Below, in pieces: positions 1 through 8,167 of a DNA stretch of 36,512 nt. The notes under the pieces are model-generated. The model did not search any database. It saw only the letters and a list, made by a program, of their open reading frames with translations, and had not been told where the DNA came from. The stretch covers positions 1 to 36,512 of the forward strand of contig CACWID010000042.1 of the NCBI GenBank assembly GCA_902760865.1, written 5' to 3'. The position numbers and the translations under genes are program-made. Position 1 is the stretch's first letter. Each line of letters begins with the position of its first letter. This stretch comes from an uncultured Bacteroidales bacterium (GTDB taxonomy: Bacteria; Bacteroidota; Bacteroidia; Bacteroidales; Muribaculaceae).

Positions 1-97
1 TGATTGAACGGACCACATTTAGCTTTTCTACAAAATCATGTCTCATATAATAACTGCACTCCAATAGTTTTGTGTCCAACTTTTGGGGTGCAGTTCA
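1..97 (-). mobile_element. Probable IS3-family (IS150-like) terminal remnant
   Basis: Read on the minus strand from about 97, the sequence TGAACTGCACCCC followed by AAAAGTTGGACA resembles the terminal inverted repeat that IS150-group IS3 elements usually carry. A partial reverse copy (AACTGCACTCC) lies at 52-62 against GGGGTGCAGTT at 85-95. A plus-strand frame upstream reads NGPHLAFLQN, faintly like the RPHxAL end of an IS3 transposase. The rest of the element would lie left of the window. This is recognition from memory of the family ends, with no match run. Confidence 0.4.
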
Positions 98-127
98 CTT
101 TTTTTATCAACTCCCGTTGTAGTAGTG

Positions 128-268
128 CAAGCCACCGGCTTGTAAAAATCCCCGTCAAGGCACCGCAAGCCCCACCCCACACCCTCAAGTGTTGTCAAGG
201 TATTACGGGCTGCCAGCCCGTAACTCCCCGCGCCAGCCCGGTCCCCCGTGCCGCGGCTCTGCCGCGGC
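128..268. repeat. Cluster of three GC-rich hairpins
   Basis: Positions 98-330 hold no credible gene. Three perfect hairpins are visible: CAAGCC/GGCTTG at 128-142, TTACGGGCTG/CAGCCCGTAA at 203-223, and GCCGCGGC/GCCGCGGC at 250-268. They resemble in style the GC hairpins that cap the inserts further on, but no AATTAAACAAA-type arms are present here. They may be a REP-like remnant. Confidence 0.5.
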
Positions 269-331
269 CCTTGAACAGAATCACTCCAGACACCTAATTT
301 GTAAAATTCTTGAAATTCGTAGTTTAAATGC

Positions 332-361
332 TTGCCAGTTCGGGAAAAAGCATTACCTTTG
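332..361 (+). promoter_or_regulatory. Promoter of rplU-rpmA
   Basis: TTG at 332-334, a 19 bp gap, then TACCTTTG at 354-361 match the Bacteroidota sigma-ABfr consensus (TTTG, 19-21 bp, TAnnTTTG). Transcription would begin near 368 and give a leader of about 87 nt containing a short GCCC/GGGC hairpin at 375-385. Autogenous L21 control through the leader is possible but not shown. Confidence 0.75.
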
Positions 362-454
362 CACCCGCATTAGTGCCCGCGGGGCTCAGTAAAGTGTTGC
401 GCGACATGGCGTGACCGCCTCAGGGACAAACATTTAAATACTACAAATTATCAA

Positions 455-775
455 ATGTACGCAATTGTAGAGATTCAGGGACAGCAGTTCCGTGTCGAGA
501 CCGGCAAGAAGTTGTATGTCCACTATCTCGGCGACGAGCGCAAGGAAGGTGACTCGGTAGAGTTCGACCGCGTCCTGCTCGTGGATGCCGACGGTGCCGT
601 TAAGGTTGGCGCACCTACCGTCGAAGGTGCAAAGGTTGTTTGCGAGGTTAAGACTCCCCTCGTGAAAGGTGAACACATCATCGTCTTCAAGAAGAAGCGT
701 CGCAAAGGCTATCGCCGTCTCAACGGCCATCGCCAGCAGTTCACTCAGCTTGAGATTAAAGAAGTCATTGCTTAA
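455..775 (+). CDS. rplU: 50S ribosomal protein L21
   Basis: This encodes a 106-residue protein that begins [17 protein letters not shown] and carries the L21 signature region [21 protein letters not shown] near residues 70-90 (quoted in part: [10 protein letters not shown]). L21 binds 23S rRNA in the large ribosomal subunit next to L20. Length is normal for the family, about 103 residues. It is the first gene of a two-gene operon with rpmA, 30 bp downstream, an order conserved across bacteria. The ATG at 455 follows an AT-rich leader with no clear Shine-Dalgarno sequence, as is usual in Bacteroidota. Confidence 0.98.
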   Translation: MYAIVEIQGQQFRVETGKKLYVHYLGDERKEGDSVEFDRVLLVDADGAVKVGAPTVEGAKVVCEVKTPLVKGEHIIVFKKKRRKGYRRLNGHRQQFTQLEIKEVIA

Positions 776-805
776 TTAACCATTTAAAAATCACAACTCT
801 AGATT

Positions 806-1078
806 ATGGCACATAAAAAAGGTGTCGGCAGTTCTAAGAACGGCCGCGAGAGCGAAAGCAAACGCCTCGGCGTGAAGATTTTTGGTGGTCAGTTTGCCAA
901 GGCCGGTAACATCATCCGCCGTCAGCGCGGTACTCAGCATCGTCCCGGCGTCAATGTTGGCATGGGCAAGGATCACACTCTGTATGCTCTGGTTGACGGT
1001 ACTGTAGAGTTCCAGCACCGCGCTGGTCACATCTACATCAACGTGATCCAGGACACTCCCAAGGAGGAGCAGAACTAA
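806..1078 (+). CDS. rpmA: 50S ribosomal protein L27
   Basis: The 90-residue product starts [20 protein letters not shown] and continues with LGVKIFGGQ and the [10 protein letters not shown] stretch, all diagnostic of L27. L27 sits near the peptidyl transferase centre, where its basic N-terminus contacts tRNA substrates. The start lacks the N-terminal extension that Firmicutes L27 must have cleaved off; here the conserved AHKKG sequence follows the initiator Met directly. It is cotranscribed with rplU and is followed by a strong terminator at 1111-1150. Confidence 0.98.
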   Translation: MAHKKGVGSSKNGRESESKRLGVKIFGGQFAKAGNIIRRQRGTQHRPGVNVGMGKDHTLYALVDGTVEFQHRAGHIYINVIQDTPKEEQN

Positions 1079-1110
1079 TCAACGGAATTAATCCCAACCC
1101 TAAGGGAACA

Positions 1111-1150
1111 GGGGTGAGCACCACAATGGTCGCTCACCCTTGTTTTTTTA
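1111..1150 (+). terminator. Rho-independent terminator of rplU-rpmA
   Basis: GGGTGAGC at 1112-1119 pairs with GCTCACCC at 1132-1139, an inner ACCA/TGGT pairing extends the stem, and a T-rich tract (TTGTTTTTTT) follows. Confidence 0.9.
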
Positions 1151-1160
1151 TTTCTTTTAA

Positions 1161-1191
1161 TTTGCAAGTTCGGCAAAATTATGTATCTTTG
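1161..1191 (+). promoter_or_regulatory. Promoter of the secreted protein gene at 1271
   Basis: TTTG at 1161-1164, a 19 bp gap, and TATCTTTG at 1184-1191 form a full Bacteroidota promoter. The leader to the ATG at 1271 would be about 72 nt. Confidence 0.75.
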
Positions 1192-1270
1192 CGATGACAT
1201 TGTGGATGAATGTCCCGAATATGACATCATTTCTCACTAATAGCAATAACACTTAAAACAGATCCGAATT

Positions 1271-2428
1271 ATGAAAGCAAGAACGATTAAAACATTACTG
1301 GTTGCCGCCATTACCATGGCTGCAATGAGCGTGCCCACAACAGCCAATGCCCAGCTGGGCGGACTTGTGAAGAAAGCGAAACAAAAAGCCGAGCAGGTCG
1401 TTGAGAAAAAGAAAGAGGAGGTGAAGAAGGAAGCCAAAAAGACAAAGGAAGATGTCAAGATGAGTGCCCTTGAAACCCAACGTCCTCCCCTGCCCTGGGT
1501 CATGGCCCCGGACGGCACGTACAACGGCATCGGCATGGAAGAGTTTGTGGATCGCATGGCAGAGATGGACATCACCGAGGACGGACTGAAAGAACTCAAG
1601 GCCCAATTGGATGCCCGTTTCAAGCACAACCATGTGCTCGATAAGATCAATTCCGGACCAGATTATGACGTAAAACTCTGGGAAAGCATCCAGAAAGAGA
1701 ATGAACGCTATTGGCAATTCTATGACAAAATCAGTTCCTGGACCCTCGTCTTGATCAACAGCACGAAAGTCACCGAGGATGCTGATGGCGCTGTGAGCGT
1801 TTCAACCAAAGGGAGCCTAATGACGGCGAACAAATACCGTGCAAAAGGTTCGGCTCAAGGCATAACCCTAGTGAGTCGTAACGGCAAATATGTCTTCGCC
1901 ACCCTCGGCGGACAAGGTTCCTACCTAAGCGCTGCAGACCTGGAGGGTGCCAAAAAATGTGCCAAACAGATGCACCTGTTCCAGATTTTCACCAAAGACA
2001 TCCATCTGCTATGGGATGAAGTTGGCGAGAAGTACAGTAATACCCAAAAATACATGTACTACAATCAAAATGTATATGCCAATGCAGCAGATCAAGCCAT
2101 CGCGCAGAACAGCCCCGAAAACATCGACTACAAGGCCATGCCCAAGGCCGGTGCCATGCACTCCAAGTTCAAAGCCGAGGCACTGGCCATCGCCAAGGCC
2201 GATGATCCCAAGGTCATCGACGTTGTCATCACCAGCAACGACTGGGATGTGTTGATGAAAGGCCTTGTTCCCGAGCGCCGCAATATCTACGGTTACATCA
2301 TCACCCAAGACAATCTCGGCAAAATCTGCTCAGAGCGCGTCTGGACCCAGAAGTACCAGGGTGACGGCAAATACGGCAAGCTGAAAGCCGGCGGCGTCGG
2401 TGTTTCAAGCGATTTCTACGTGAAGTAA
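1271..2428 (+). CDS. Secreted protein of unknown function
   Basis: The 385-residue product has a clear signal peptide (basic MKARTIK, hydrophobic core, cleavage likely after TTANA near residue 27). A highly charged Lys/Glu segment follows at about residues 33-65 (KKAKQKAEQVVEKKKEEVKK), probably an extended helix or coiled coil. The remaining 320 residues look globular, with no motif I recognise. There is no lipobox Cys, so a soluble periplasmic or exported protein is likely. It stands alone between its own promoter and a terminator at 2470-2499. I do not recognise the family. Confidence 0.85.
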   Translation: MKARTIKTLLVAAITMAAMSVPTTANAQLGGLVKKAKQKAEQVVEKKKEEVKKEAKKTKEDVKMSALETQRPPLPWVMAPDGTYNGIGMEEFVDRMAEMDITEDGLKELKAQLDARFKHNHVLDKINSGPDYDVKLWESIQKENERYWQFYDKISSWTLVLINSTKVTEDADGAVSVSTKGSLMTANKYRAKGSAQGITLVSRNGKYVFATLGGQGSYLSAADLEGAKKCAKQMHLFQIFTKDIHLLWDEVGEKYSNTQKYMYYNQNVYANAADQAIAQNSPENIDYKAMPKAGAMHSKFKAEALAIAKADDPKVIDVVITSNDWDVLMKGLVPERRNIYGYIITQDNLGKICSERVWTQKYQGDGKYGKLKAGGVGVSSDFYVK

Positions 2429-2469
2429 TCCATGTTACTTCAATTTTATAGAGGTTAATAGTAGTTTGA

Positions 2470-2499
2470 GGAGGCGCAAGGTTTTGCGTCTCCTTTTTT
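2470..2499 (+). terminator. Terminator built from the GAGACGCAA palindrome
   Basis: GGAGGCGCAA at 2470-2479 pairs with TTGCGTCTCC at 2484-2493 (one G:T), followed by TTTTTT. The stem is a variant of the dispersed GAGACGCAAAA palindrome found at eight or more other places in the window, which suggests that repeat was recruited as a terminator. Confidence 0.85.
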
Positions 2500-2506
2500 C
2501 CACGGG

Positions 2507-2950
2507 TCAAAACTCCTCGGCCTCGACGTCGATGATGCGCGGGTCGTCAGGGTCGAAGTGCGGGATGGCCAGGTCGGCCTCCTCGCCCTCCTCGGGGCCG
2601 AACCACTCGCGCAAGCGTTCGCGGGCCTTGCGCTCAATCTCGGGCGTGATATACTTCTTCAGCGTGAACAGCGCCCATGCCAGGGCTGCCAGGTCATCGG
2701 TGAATCCCAGACCCAGAATCACGTCGGGAATGAAATCCAGCGGCAGGATAAAGTAGCCGAGCGCTCCCAGCACCTTCAGCTTGAGGCTCGAGGGTACCGC
2801 CGGGTCACGGGAGACATAGTAGAGCACAAGAACGTAATAGACAGCCTTGCGGCCTGCCTTCTTGGCCACATTCCTCAGCTTCTTCCACAACTTGCTGTCG
2901 TTGAAGTAGCGGGCATAATCATCGATATTGAAATTCTTGTTCACTGACAT
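2507..2950 (-). CDS. DUF1232 (YkvA-like) small membrane protein
   Basis: The 147-residue product contains the DUF1232 signature at about residues 80-110: LGYFILPLDFIPD followed by LGFTDDLAALAWAL. The family includes Bacillus YkvA; its function is not established, and the domain is thought to be membrane-associated. An N-terminal helical region with KKAGRKAVYYVLVLYYV precedes it, and the C-terminus is strongly acidic (EEGEEADLAIPHFDPDDP). It is convergent with the secreted protein gene at 1271. No clear TAnnTTTG box is seen upstream on the minus strand. Confidence 0.9.
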   Translation of the reverse strand: MSVNKNFNIDDYARYFNDSKLWKKLRNVAKKAGRKAVYYVLVLYYVSRDPAVPSSLKLKVLGALGYFILPLDFIPDVILGLGFTDDLAALAWALFTLKKYITPEIERKARERLREWFGPEEGEEADLAIPHFDPDDPRIIDVEAEEF

Positions 2951-3069
2951 CCTGATTCACTATTAATGGTCAATACTGGAAACCATTACAGCAAATCTCG
3001 TGCCAAGATCGCCACGGCATGCCGCAGCGCAAGTTTAGAGATTAAAGGTCAGAAAAGCGGATTCAAACT

Positions 3070-3096
3070 GTAGAGACGCAAAATTTTGCGTCTCTA
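3070..3096. repeat. Dispersed palindrome, perfect copy
   Basis: TAGAGACGCAAAA/TTTTGCGTCTCTA at 3071-3096 is a perfect 26 bp palindrome, preceded by G at 3070. It lies between the start of DUF1232 and the 3' end of gldE and has no T-tract of its own. It is the cleanest copy of a family spread over the window. Confidence 0.9.
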
Positions 3097-3137
3097 GGAT
3101 GCGGATGCCAACTAGGGACTAAAGCAACGGCTTGCGG

Positions 3138-4478
3138 CTACGAGGCCTCCTCCTTGACCGTGACTTTGACCTTGGCGATGCGGTGCTTCACCACCTTGAT
3201 GACCGTGAAGGTGAAGCGACCGTGCTTGACGACTTCCTTTTCCTGGAGGAAGTCACCCTTGATGTCGAGCAAGAAACCAGCAATGGTTTCGGCCTCCTCG
3301 GCATGTTCGCCCAGTTCATCCTCGTCGATATCGACCACACGGGCAAAGTCACTCAACAAAGTCTTACCGTCAAACATCCAGGTGTCCTTGTTGATGCGGT
3401 TATAGGATTTCTCCTCGTTGTCATACTCGTCGTTGATGTCGCCCACGATCTCCTCGAGCACATCCTCGAGCGTGGCAATGCCTTGGGTGCAGCCATACTC
3501 ATCGACGATGATGGCCATGTGCATCTTCTTCTTGCGGAAGTCCTCCAGCAGATCGTTGAGCATGCGGGTCTCGGGGACGAAATAGGCGGGACGCATCAGG
3601 CGCTGCCACTTGAAGGAATTGTCACGGTTGCCGATGTAGGGCAGCAGATCCTTGGCATAGAGGATGCCCTTGATATTGTCCGGGGTCTCCTCATAGACCG
3701 GCATACGCGAGTAACCCGTCTCGATGACCTTGTGGACCACCTCGTCGAAGGTGTCCTCCTGGTCGATGTCCACGACATCGACACGCGGACGCATGATGTC
3801 GCTCACCGTCTTGTCGCCAAAGGAGAGGATGCCCTCGAGCAGTTCCTTGTCGTCGGGGTCCTTCACCTCGCTGACCTCAAGGGCGCGCGTGAGGTCATCG
3901 ACCGACAGTTCCTCGGTCTGGGCCGGCACGACCTTGTTGACCAGCCTCGTGCTGCGCACCAGCAGCGCCGTCAGCGGCGAGAACAGGCTAACGGCCGCCT
4001 TGAGCGGAGCCGATGCCATTGCCGCAAACTTGATGTTGAAGTTGGTGGCATACAGCTTGGGAATCACCTCGCCGAAGAGCAGAATCAGGAAGGTGAGGAT
4101 GACCGTCTTGAAGATGAAACTGACCGCTGAACTGTGAAATACAAAAATCCTGTCCATCGCGAAGTTCAACACGATGGCAATCATGATATTGACCAGATTG
4201 TTGCCCACGAGGATCGTGGCAAGCAACTTCTCGGGATTGGCGAGCAACTCCCTCACACGCTCACGGCGGTGAGTGTCCTCGATGTCGTCGATATCACTGG
4301 GGCGCAACGAGAAATAGGCAATCTCGCTGCCCGAATTAAATGCCGACAGGAAAAGTCCCATAACGGCTACAATAATGGCGATGATGCTATCCGCGTCAGG
4401 CGTGTGAAAAGAGACAAGCGGCTGTCCGCTCGCTGAGCAAAGTACCGATAACAGGCACGATAACGGGTCAGGGTCCAA
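3138..4478 (-). CDS. gldE: GldE-like DUF21/CBS/CorC_HlyC membrane protein
   Basis: The 446-residue protein has the CNNM/hemolysin-C layout: transmembrane DUF21 region at about residues 30-190 (SGSEIAYFSLRPSD, NPEKLLATILVGNNLVNI, LLFGEVIPK), two CBS domains at about 215-335 (IMRPRVDVVDID, GYSRMPVYEE, MAIIVDEYGCTQGIATLEDV) and a C-terminal CorC_HlyC domain. In Bacteroidota this is named GldE, linked to gliding and to the GldD lipoprotein; related proteins transport Mg2+ or Co2+. The start is a TTG at 4478 giving MDPDP, which I recall as typical of GldE; the first in-frame ATG is about 39 codons inside the first membrane helix. Transcript signals lie at 4508-4538. Confidence 0.88.
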   Translation of the reverse strand: MDPDPLSCLLSVLCSASGQPLVSFHTPDADSIIAIIVAVMGLFLSAFNSGSEIAYFSLRPSDIDDIEDTHRRERVRELLANPEKLLATILVGNNLVNIMIAIVLNFAMDRIFVFHSSAVSFIFKTVILTFLILLFGEVIPKLYATNFNIKFAAMASAPLKAAVSLFSPLTALLVRSTRLVNKVVPAQTEELSVDDLTRALEVSEVKDPDDKELLEGILSFGDKTVSDIMRPRVDVVDIDQEDTFDEVVHKVIETGYSRMPVYEETPDNIKGILYAKDLLPYIGNRDNSFKWQRLMRPAYFVPETRMLNDLLEDFRKKKMHMAIIVDEYGCTQGIATLEDVLEEIVGDINDEYDNEEKSYNRINKDTWMFDGKTLLSDFARVVDIDEDELGEHAEEAETIAGFLLDIKGDFLQEKEVVKHGRFTFTVIKVVKHRIAKVKVTVKEEAS

Positions 4479-4507
4479 AATAAATGTAGTATTGTTGAAT
4501 AATGCGA

Positions 4508-4538
4508 CAAAGATACAGCAATTTTATCATCTACACAA
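4508..4538 (-). promoter_or_regulatory. Promoter of gldE
   Basis: On the minus strand, TTG (complement of 4536-4538), a 20 bp gap, and TATCTTTG (complement of 4508-4515) form a full promoter. Transcription starting near 4501 gives a leader of only about 23 nt, which agrees with the TTG start at 4478. Confidence 0.75.
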
Positions 4539-4608
4539 CAAGTGACAAAAACTATTCTTGAGAAAACAAGGTTCATCGATGCTTCGGGCCGCATCTGTAC
4601 TCAGGAAA

Positions 4609-4674
4609 ACAATAAATACAATAAGGACAAACCGGCCATCGTACGGCCCCATTTGCACTCATTGTATTTATTGT
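4609..4674 (-). terminator. Long hairpin after the TraB/GumN gene
   Basis: ACAATAAATACAAT at 4609-4622 is a perfect 14 bp inverted match to ATTGTATTTATTGT at 4661-4674, with an inner GGCC/GGCC pairing around 4634-4648. In the minus direction it lies 24 bp past the stop codon at 4699 and is followed by TTTTCC, so it may end that transcript. Confidence 0.6.
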
Positions 4675-4698
4675 CTTCAGTTGAAAGGGTTGCCGATG

Positions 4699-5586
4699 TC
4701 ACTGCATGGGCTCGACGGTGTAGCCACGGTCTCGCAGCAGCTGCAGCAGGCCCTGGTCGCCAGGCAGGTGTCCGGCGCCGACACACACGAGGCAGGCGCG
4801 CTCAGGCATCATCTTGACAAGCTTCTCGACCCAATTGCGATTGCGGTCATAGACGAGTTTGTCCATCACTTCGGGGTCGTCACCGCCCAGCTCGGGGTCG
4901 GTCATGATCGACTCAATCTTGGAAAGATCATCCATCGTGATATAAGCCTCGACGAGCGCCGATGTCTGCACCATGAAGTACTCGTCCTTCTTGCAGGCAT
5001 CGAGCAGGTCCTCGGCCTGTTCTTTCAGTGAGCCGTTAAAGAGCAGGTCGGTCTGTTCCTGAACGCTTTCCAGGCCGATTGACGGGCGTCCCATCTCGTT
5101 GGCGCGGGTCTGCACGGCCATGTCGATGAATTCGCTCTCATCGAAGTTGGGGAAGTATTTCACGACCTGCATCGCCTGCATCTGCATACTGATGGCGCTG
5201 GGTTTGAGCATATTCATCTGACTAAGCTTCACGCCCATCACGCCAAAGTACTTATCAAATACTTTCTCTACAATCGCATAGTCCTCGGGGGAGTACAGCT
5301 TGTCCAGCGTGCTGTCGGGAGGCGCCATCATGGCCATACCCATCTTCATCTGCGTGTCCTGGCTCATCATTTCCTCCTTGTTGATCTCTCCCACGACGAC
5401 ATCACAGCCCTCGAGGGCCTGTTCCATGCCGGGAATCTTCTCCATCATCGAAGCCGGGGCAAAGTGGCAGGTGCCCAAGATGTAGCTGGGTCGTCCCAGT
5501 CCGTTACCACTCACTTTCCACAAGAGTTGAGCCTGAGCTGCAAGTGCCAGCACTGCTACAACGAGAAAAAAAGATAATCTTTTCAT
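4699..5586 (-). CDS. TraB/GumN family exported protein
   Basis: The product (about 295 residues from the ATG at 5586; an ATG at 5595 adds three residues) has a signal peptide MKRLSFFLVVAVLALAAQA. The mature part begins LLWKVSGNGLGRPSYILGTCH, of which SYILGTCH is the family's first motif; GLESVQEQ lies mid-protein, and RNRNW plus VGAGHLPGDQGLLQLL form the C-terminal motifs. TraB/GumN (PF01963) proteins share a fold with the TIKI metalloproteases, where the GTCH-type His and the Glu of GLES are active-site residues; the bacterial substrate is unknown. It is a single gene with a probable box at 5618-5625. Confidence 0.9.
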   Translation of the reverse strand: MKRLSFFLVVAVLALAAQAQLLWKVSGNGLGRPSYILGTCHFAPASMMEKIPGMEQALEGCDVVVGEINKEEMMSQDTQMKMGMAMMAPPDSTLDKLYSPEDYAIVEKVFDKYFGVMGVKLSQMNMLKPSAISMQMQAMQVVKYFPNFDESEFIDMAVQTRANEMGRPSIGLESVQEQTDLLFNGSLKEQAEDLLDACKKDEYFMVQTSALVEAYITMDDLSKIESIMTDPELGGDDPEVMDKLVYDRNRNWVEKLVKMMPERACLVCVGAGHLPGDQGLLQLLRDRGYTVEPMQ

Positions 5587-5617
5587 AGTTATCATTGGTA
5601 ATTGGTTATCATGTGTA

Positions 5618-5625
5618 CAAAGTTA
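5618..5625 (-). promoter_or_regulatory. Candidate -7 box of the TraB/GumN gene
   Basis: The minus strand reads TAACTTTG here, matching TAnnTTTG. No TTG is found at the proper spacing, so only this half is supported. The rest of 5630-5830 shows no gene I would accept. Confidence 0.5.
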
Positions 5626-5835
5626 GATAGTTTCCTCCAAAAAACGGGATTCGTGATGATTTTTTTTGCAAAATCCCCCAAAATGATGAGGAAATGGCGA
5701 AATAATGCCCAGTTTTAGCGATTGCACACCCCTGCTGACTGCAGTAATTTTGCAACGTGAAATAATAATAAAGTGAATTAGTTATTAGTTGATTACATAC
5801 TAGAAAAATCACAAGTGAGTAAACAGATAAAAAAT

Positions 5836-5868
5836 CCGCACCGATGTGATATCGATGCGGCTTTTTTT
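5836..5868. terminator. Bidirectional terminator
   Basis: CCGCA-C-CGAT at 5836-5845 pairs with ATCG-A-TGCGG at 5851-5860, with an A-run before and a T-run after. It lies just past the 3' end of the C69 dipeptidase gene and would terminate the long minus-strand operon. Confidence 0.85.
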
Positions 5869-5892
5869 AGTCACTAGTAACTAGTCATTAGT
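5867..5892. repeat. Heptamer array at the C69 stop codon
   Basis: Four imperfect units of TAGTCAC type (TAGTCAC, TAGTAAC, TAGTCAT, TAGTG) run into the stop codon at 5888-5890. The same heptamer forms the arms around the four-helix-bundle gene. Confidence 0.8.
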
Positions 5893-7597
5893 GTTGAGCT
5901 TTGTCTTTCTCTTCTAACCAGACGGGCTCCTCGACCTTGAGCACTTTACCATGGCCGTCAAGGCCCTTGACCTGAACATCGTAGTACTCCTGGGTGTAGC
6001 CAGCGAAGGTGGGCGAGGCGGGCGTTCCGTACTCATTGCGCAGGAACTTGCCGTCCTTCTCCTTCTTGATGTTGCCGTCGAGGTACTTCACGAACAGGTA
6101 CTCGCCCAGCTTCCTGTAACGGGCGGTAGCATCCTGACCGGCATTGACCGAGTAGTTGGTCAACAAGCGGATGGCAGCATCACGGTCGGTAGCGAGCAGC
6201 GAAGTTGCCTGAGCCTCGATGACGGACTGCTGCTTGGCGAAGTTGTCCTCGATGGCACCCTGCACCTTGCGGATGTCACCAATCATCTGGGAATAGCGGT
6301 GATAGGCCTGGTTGGCCACCCAGTTGTTGACCCAGAAAGCGCAATCCCAATCCAGGGTGTACATGTCGGCCTTGCCCTGACGGTAGCTCTCAGGCACCTG
6401 GGTGATGGAGCAGTACATGGGCACAAAGACGGCCGTGTTGGCATCGTCAACGCCGAACCAGAAGCATCCGCCCACCTCGTCGGGCATCCAAGAACGCATC
6501 TGAGCGGCAAACACCCAACCGGTCTGCTGGGTAGCGATGGCACGCTCCTGGCTGTAGGTCACGCCATCAACCTCAAAGTCCATGGGACGCCAGCGGTAAG
6601 GCACGCCATAGGAAGTCTTGGCAGCGGCATCCTGAGTCATGTCGAACGGAGTGCCCTCGAAGTGGTCGCGCATCATCTCCTGCATGTCGCGAACGCTGAC
6701 CTTGCGGTCGGGCTTCACGTAGAGAGGCATCACGTCGGCATCGGCACGGGTTTTGCCCATAATGAAAGGCAGATAGGCGTCCATGCCCTTGTGGAAACGG
6801 TTGAAGTAGCTCCACACGCGGGCATCACAGCCGCGCAGGGCACCGGCATCAAACTTCTGGTAAACAGGAGCAAAGGCGAAGTCGGCGTCCTTGCCGCTGT
6901 AGAGGCCTTTCTTCTTGGCAAAGGAGATGACGTCCTTGCTGTACATGACGTTCTTCTTGTCCTTCATGTCAAACTTCCAGATGCGGGGATTGTTGGCATG
7001 GCCGGCGATGCAGTCGTCGGGAATGCGGATGGCCACCCAGACGGCGCCGATTTCACCGGGACCCTTGCCGATCATGTCCATGATCCAGATTTCATTGGGG
7101 TCACCGATCGAGAATGACTCGCCTTCGCTGGCATAGCCATACTTGGCCACCAGGTCGGTCATCCACTTGATGGCCTCACGAGCGGTCTTGGAGCGCTGCA
7201 GGGCGATGTACATCAGGCTACCGTAGTCGATAAACGAGGTGCCCGTGGTGTCCCACAGTTCCTCACGACCTCCCCAGGTGCTCTCGGCGATGGTCACCTG
7301 GTGCTCGTTCATGTTGCCCACGACGGCATAGGTGTGTGCCACCTCAGGAATCTCGCCCAAGGGCTTACCGCTGTCCCAGTCAACGATTTTGCGCATCGAG
7401 CCAGGAGCATGGTCGGCAGCGGGAATGTACTGGAGGTCACCGAACAAGGTGTGGCTGTCGGCAGCATAGGTGATGATGGTCGAGCCATCGACACTGGCAT
7501 TCTTGCCGACGAGCAGGTTGGTACAGGCCTCGGCAGTGGCCCAGCCGGCGAGCGCCAGCAAAGCAGCCGATAACAGTTTAATTGACAGATGTTTCAT
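5888..7597 (-). CDS. C69-family dipeptidase, exported
   Basis: The 569-residue product has a signal peptide ending near TAEA and an exposed Cys25 that begins the mature sequence CTNLLVGKNASVDGST, the N-terminal nucleophile signature of peptidase family C69 (PepD/dipeptidase A). Further family segments include ESTWGG, the EGESFSIGDPNEIWIMDMIG stretch, and a GCDARVWSYFNR region. These Ntn-fold enzymes cleave dipeptides; in Bacteroidota they are usually exported to the periplasm or surface. It is the last gene of a seven-gene minus-strand operon, 54 bp after the preceding gene. The stop codon lies in a heptamer array. Confidence 0.92.
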   Translation of the reverse strand: MKHLSIKLLSAALLALAGWATAEACTNLLVGKNASVDGSTIITYAADSHTLFGDLQYIPAADHAPGSMRKIVDWDSGKPLGEIPEVAHTYAVVGNMNEHQVTIAESTWGGREELWDTTGTSFIDYGSLMYIALQRSKTAREAIKWMTDLVAKYGYASEGESFSIGDPNEIWIMDMIGKGPGEIGAVWVAIRIPDDCIAGHANNPRIWKFDMKDKKNVMYSKDVISFAKKKGLYSGKDADFAFAPVYQKFDAGALRGCDARVWSYFNRFHKGMDAYLPFIMGKTRADADVMPLYVKPDRKVSVRDMQEMMRDHFEGTPFDMTQDAAAKTSYGVPYRWRPMDFEVDGVTYSQERAIATQQTGWVFAAQMRSWMPDEVGGCFWFGVDDANTAVFVPMYCSITQVPESYRQGKADMYTLDWDCAFWVNNWVANQAYHRYSQMIGDIRKVQGAIEDNFAKQQSVIEAQATSLLATDRDAAIRLLTNYSVNAGQDATARYRKLGEYLFVKYLDGNIKKEKDGKFLRNEYGTPASPTFAGYTQEYYDVQVKGLDGHGKVLKVEEPVWLEEKDKAQH

Positions 7598-7651
7598 TTT
7601 TCTTTTTTGGTTTTGGTTGATTGATATGGTTATTTGTTGGTTTGAATCATG

Positions 7652-8167
7652 TCAGTTGCCCACCGGGATGTCATACCCCGTAAGCCGGAAGGCGACCTTG
7701 AAGGGCGTCGCCTGCTTGCGAGGCTGCGGCCCGGCGTAGTAATAGAACAGCCGCTGCACGTCAAAAGACTTGATGCTGACGAGCTTGGTCTCTCCGGGCT
7801 TGAGGTTGACGGGAACGGTGACCGTCCTCTGGGTGAGCATCTCGCCCTGCATGGTCGTGTAGCGGAGCAGCAGTCTGACGGCGCTCATGCGATGGGCCGT
7901 GTTGTTGGTGATGAAGAATGACTCCTTGCTGTCGCTGGCCCGCTTGCTGAAGCCCTTGAGCGAGACCGCATCAGGATCCACAGCAACGGGAAGGCTGTCG
8001 GGCATCAGGTCGTCGCTCGACTCGATGACGGCGACGGGGATTTCGGCTGATTTGAGGCCTTTGCGGGTTGTTCGCGTGCGCGCATCTAATGTATTGACGC
8101 ACAGCAGTAATAGCATCGCGAGCAGCAGGGGCGGAAGAATTAAAATATGTGAAGTTCTCGCTTTCAT
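7652..8167 (-). CDS. Exported protein of unknown function
   Basis: About 171 residues from the ATG at 8167, which overlaps the upstream TGA stop by one base (TGATG) and shows translational coupling; a GTG at 8170 is less likely. A hydrophobic N-terminal segment (ILILPPLLLAMLLLLCVNTLDA) is a signal peptide or anchor. The C-terminal half (FFITNNTAHRMSAVRLLLRY ... LKPGETKLVSIKSFD) looks like an all-beta domain of the FxLYD or Ig-like kind, ending in YYAGPQPRKQATPFKV. I recall similar proteins in other Bacteroidales but no function. It sits in the envelope operon. Confidence 0.85.
   Translation of the reverse strand: MKARTSHILILPPLLLAMLLLLCVNTLDARTRTTRKGLKSAEIPVAVIESSDDLMPDSLPVAVDPDAVSLKGFSKRASDSKESFFITNNTAHRMSAVRLLLRYTTMQGEMLTQRTVTVPVNLKPGETKLVSIKSFDVQRLFYYYAGPQPRKQATPFKVAFRLTGYDIPVGN

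Noticed and set aside
4-297. 97-codon plus-strand frame at the window start
   Set aside because: Runs through the IS end remnant and hairpins; composition is Pro/Cys rich with no domain.
362-454. Ribosomal protein leader of known type before rplU
   Set aside because: Only one short hairpin is clear; I cannot match a described L21 leader.
5609-5812. 67-codon minus-strand frame upstream of the TraB/GumN gene
   Set aside because: Overlaps the promoter box of that gene; composition is not gene-like.
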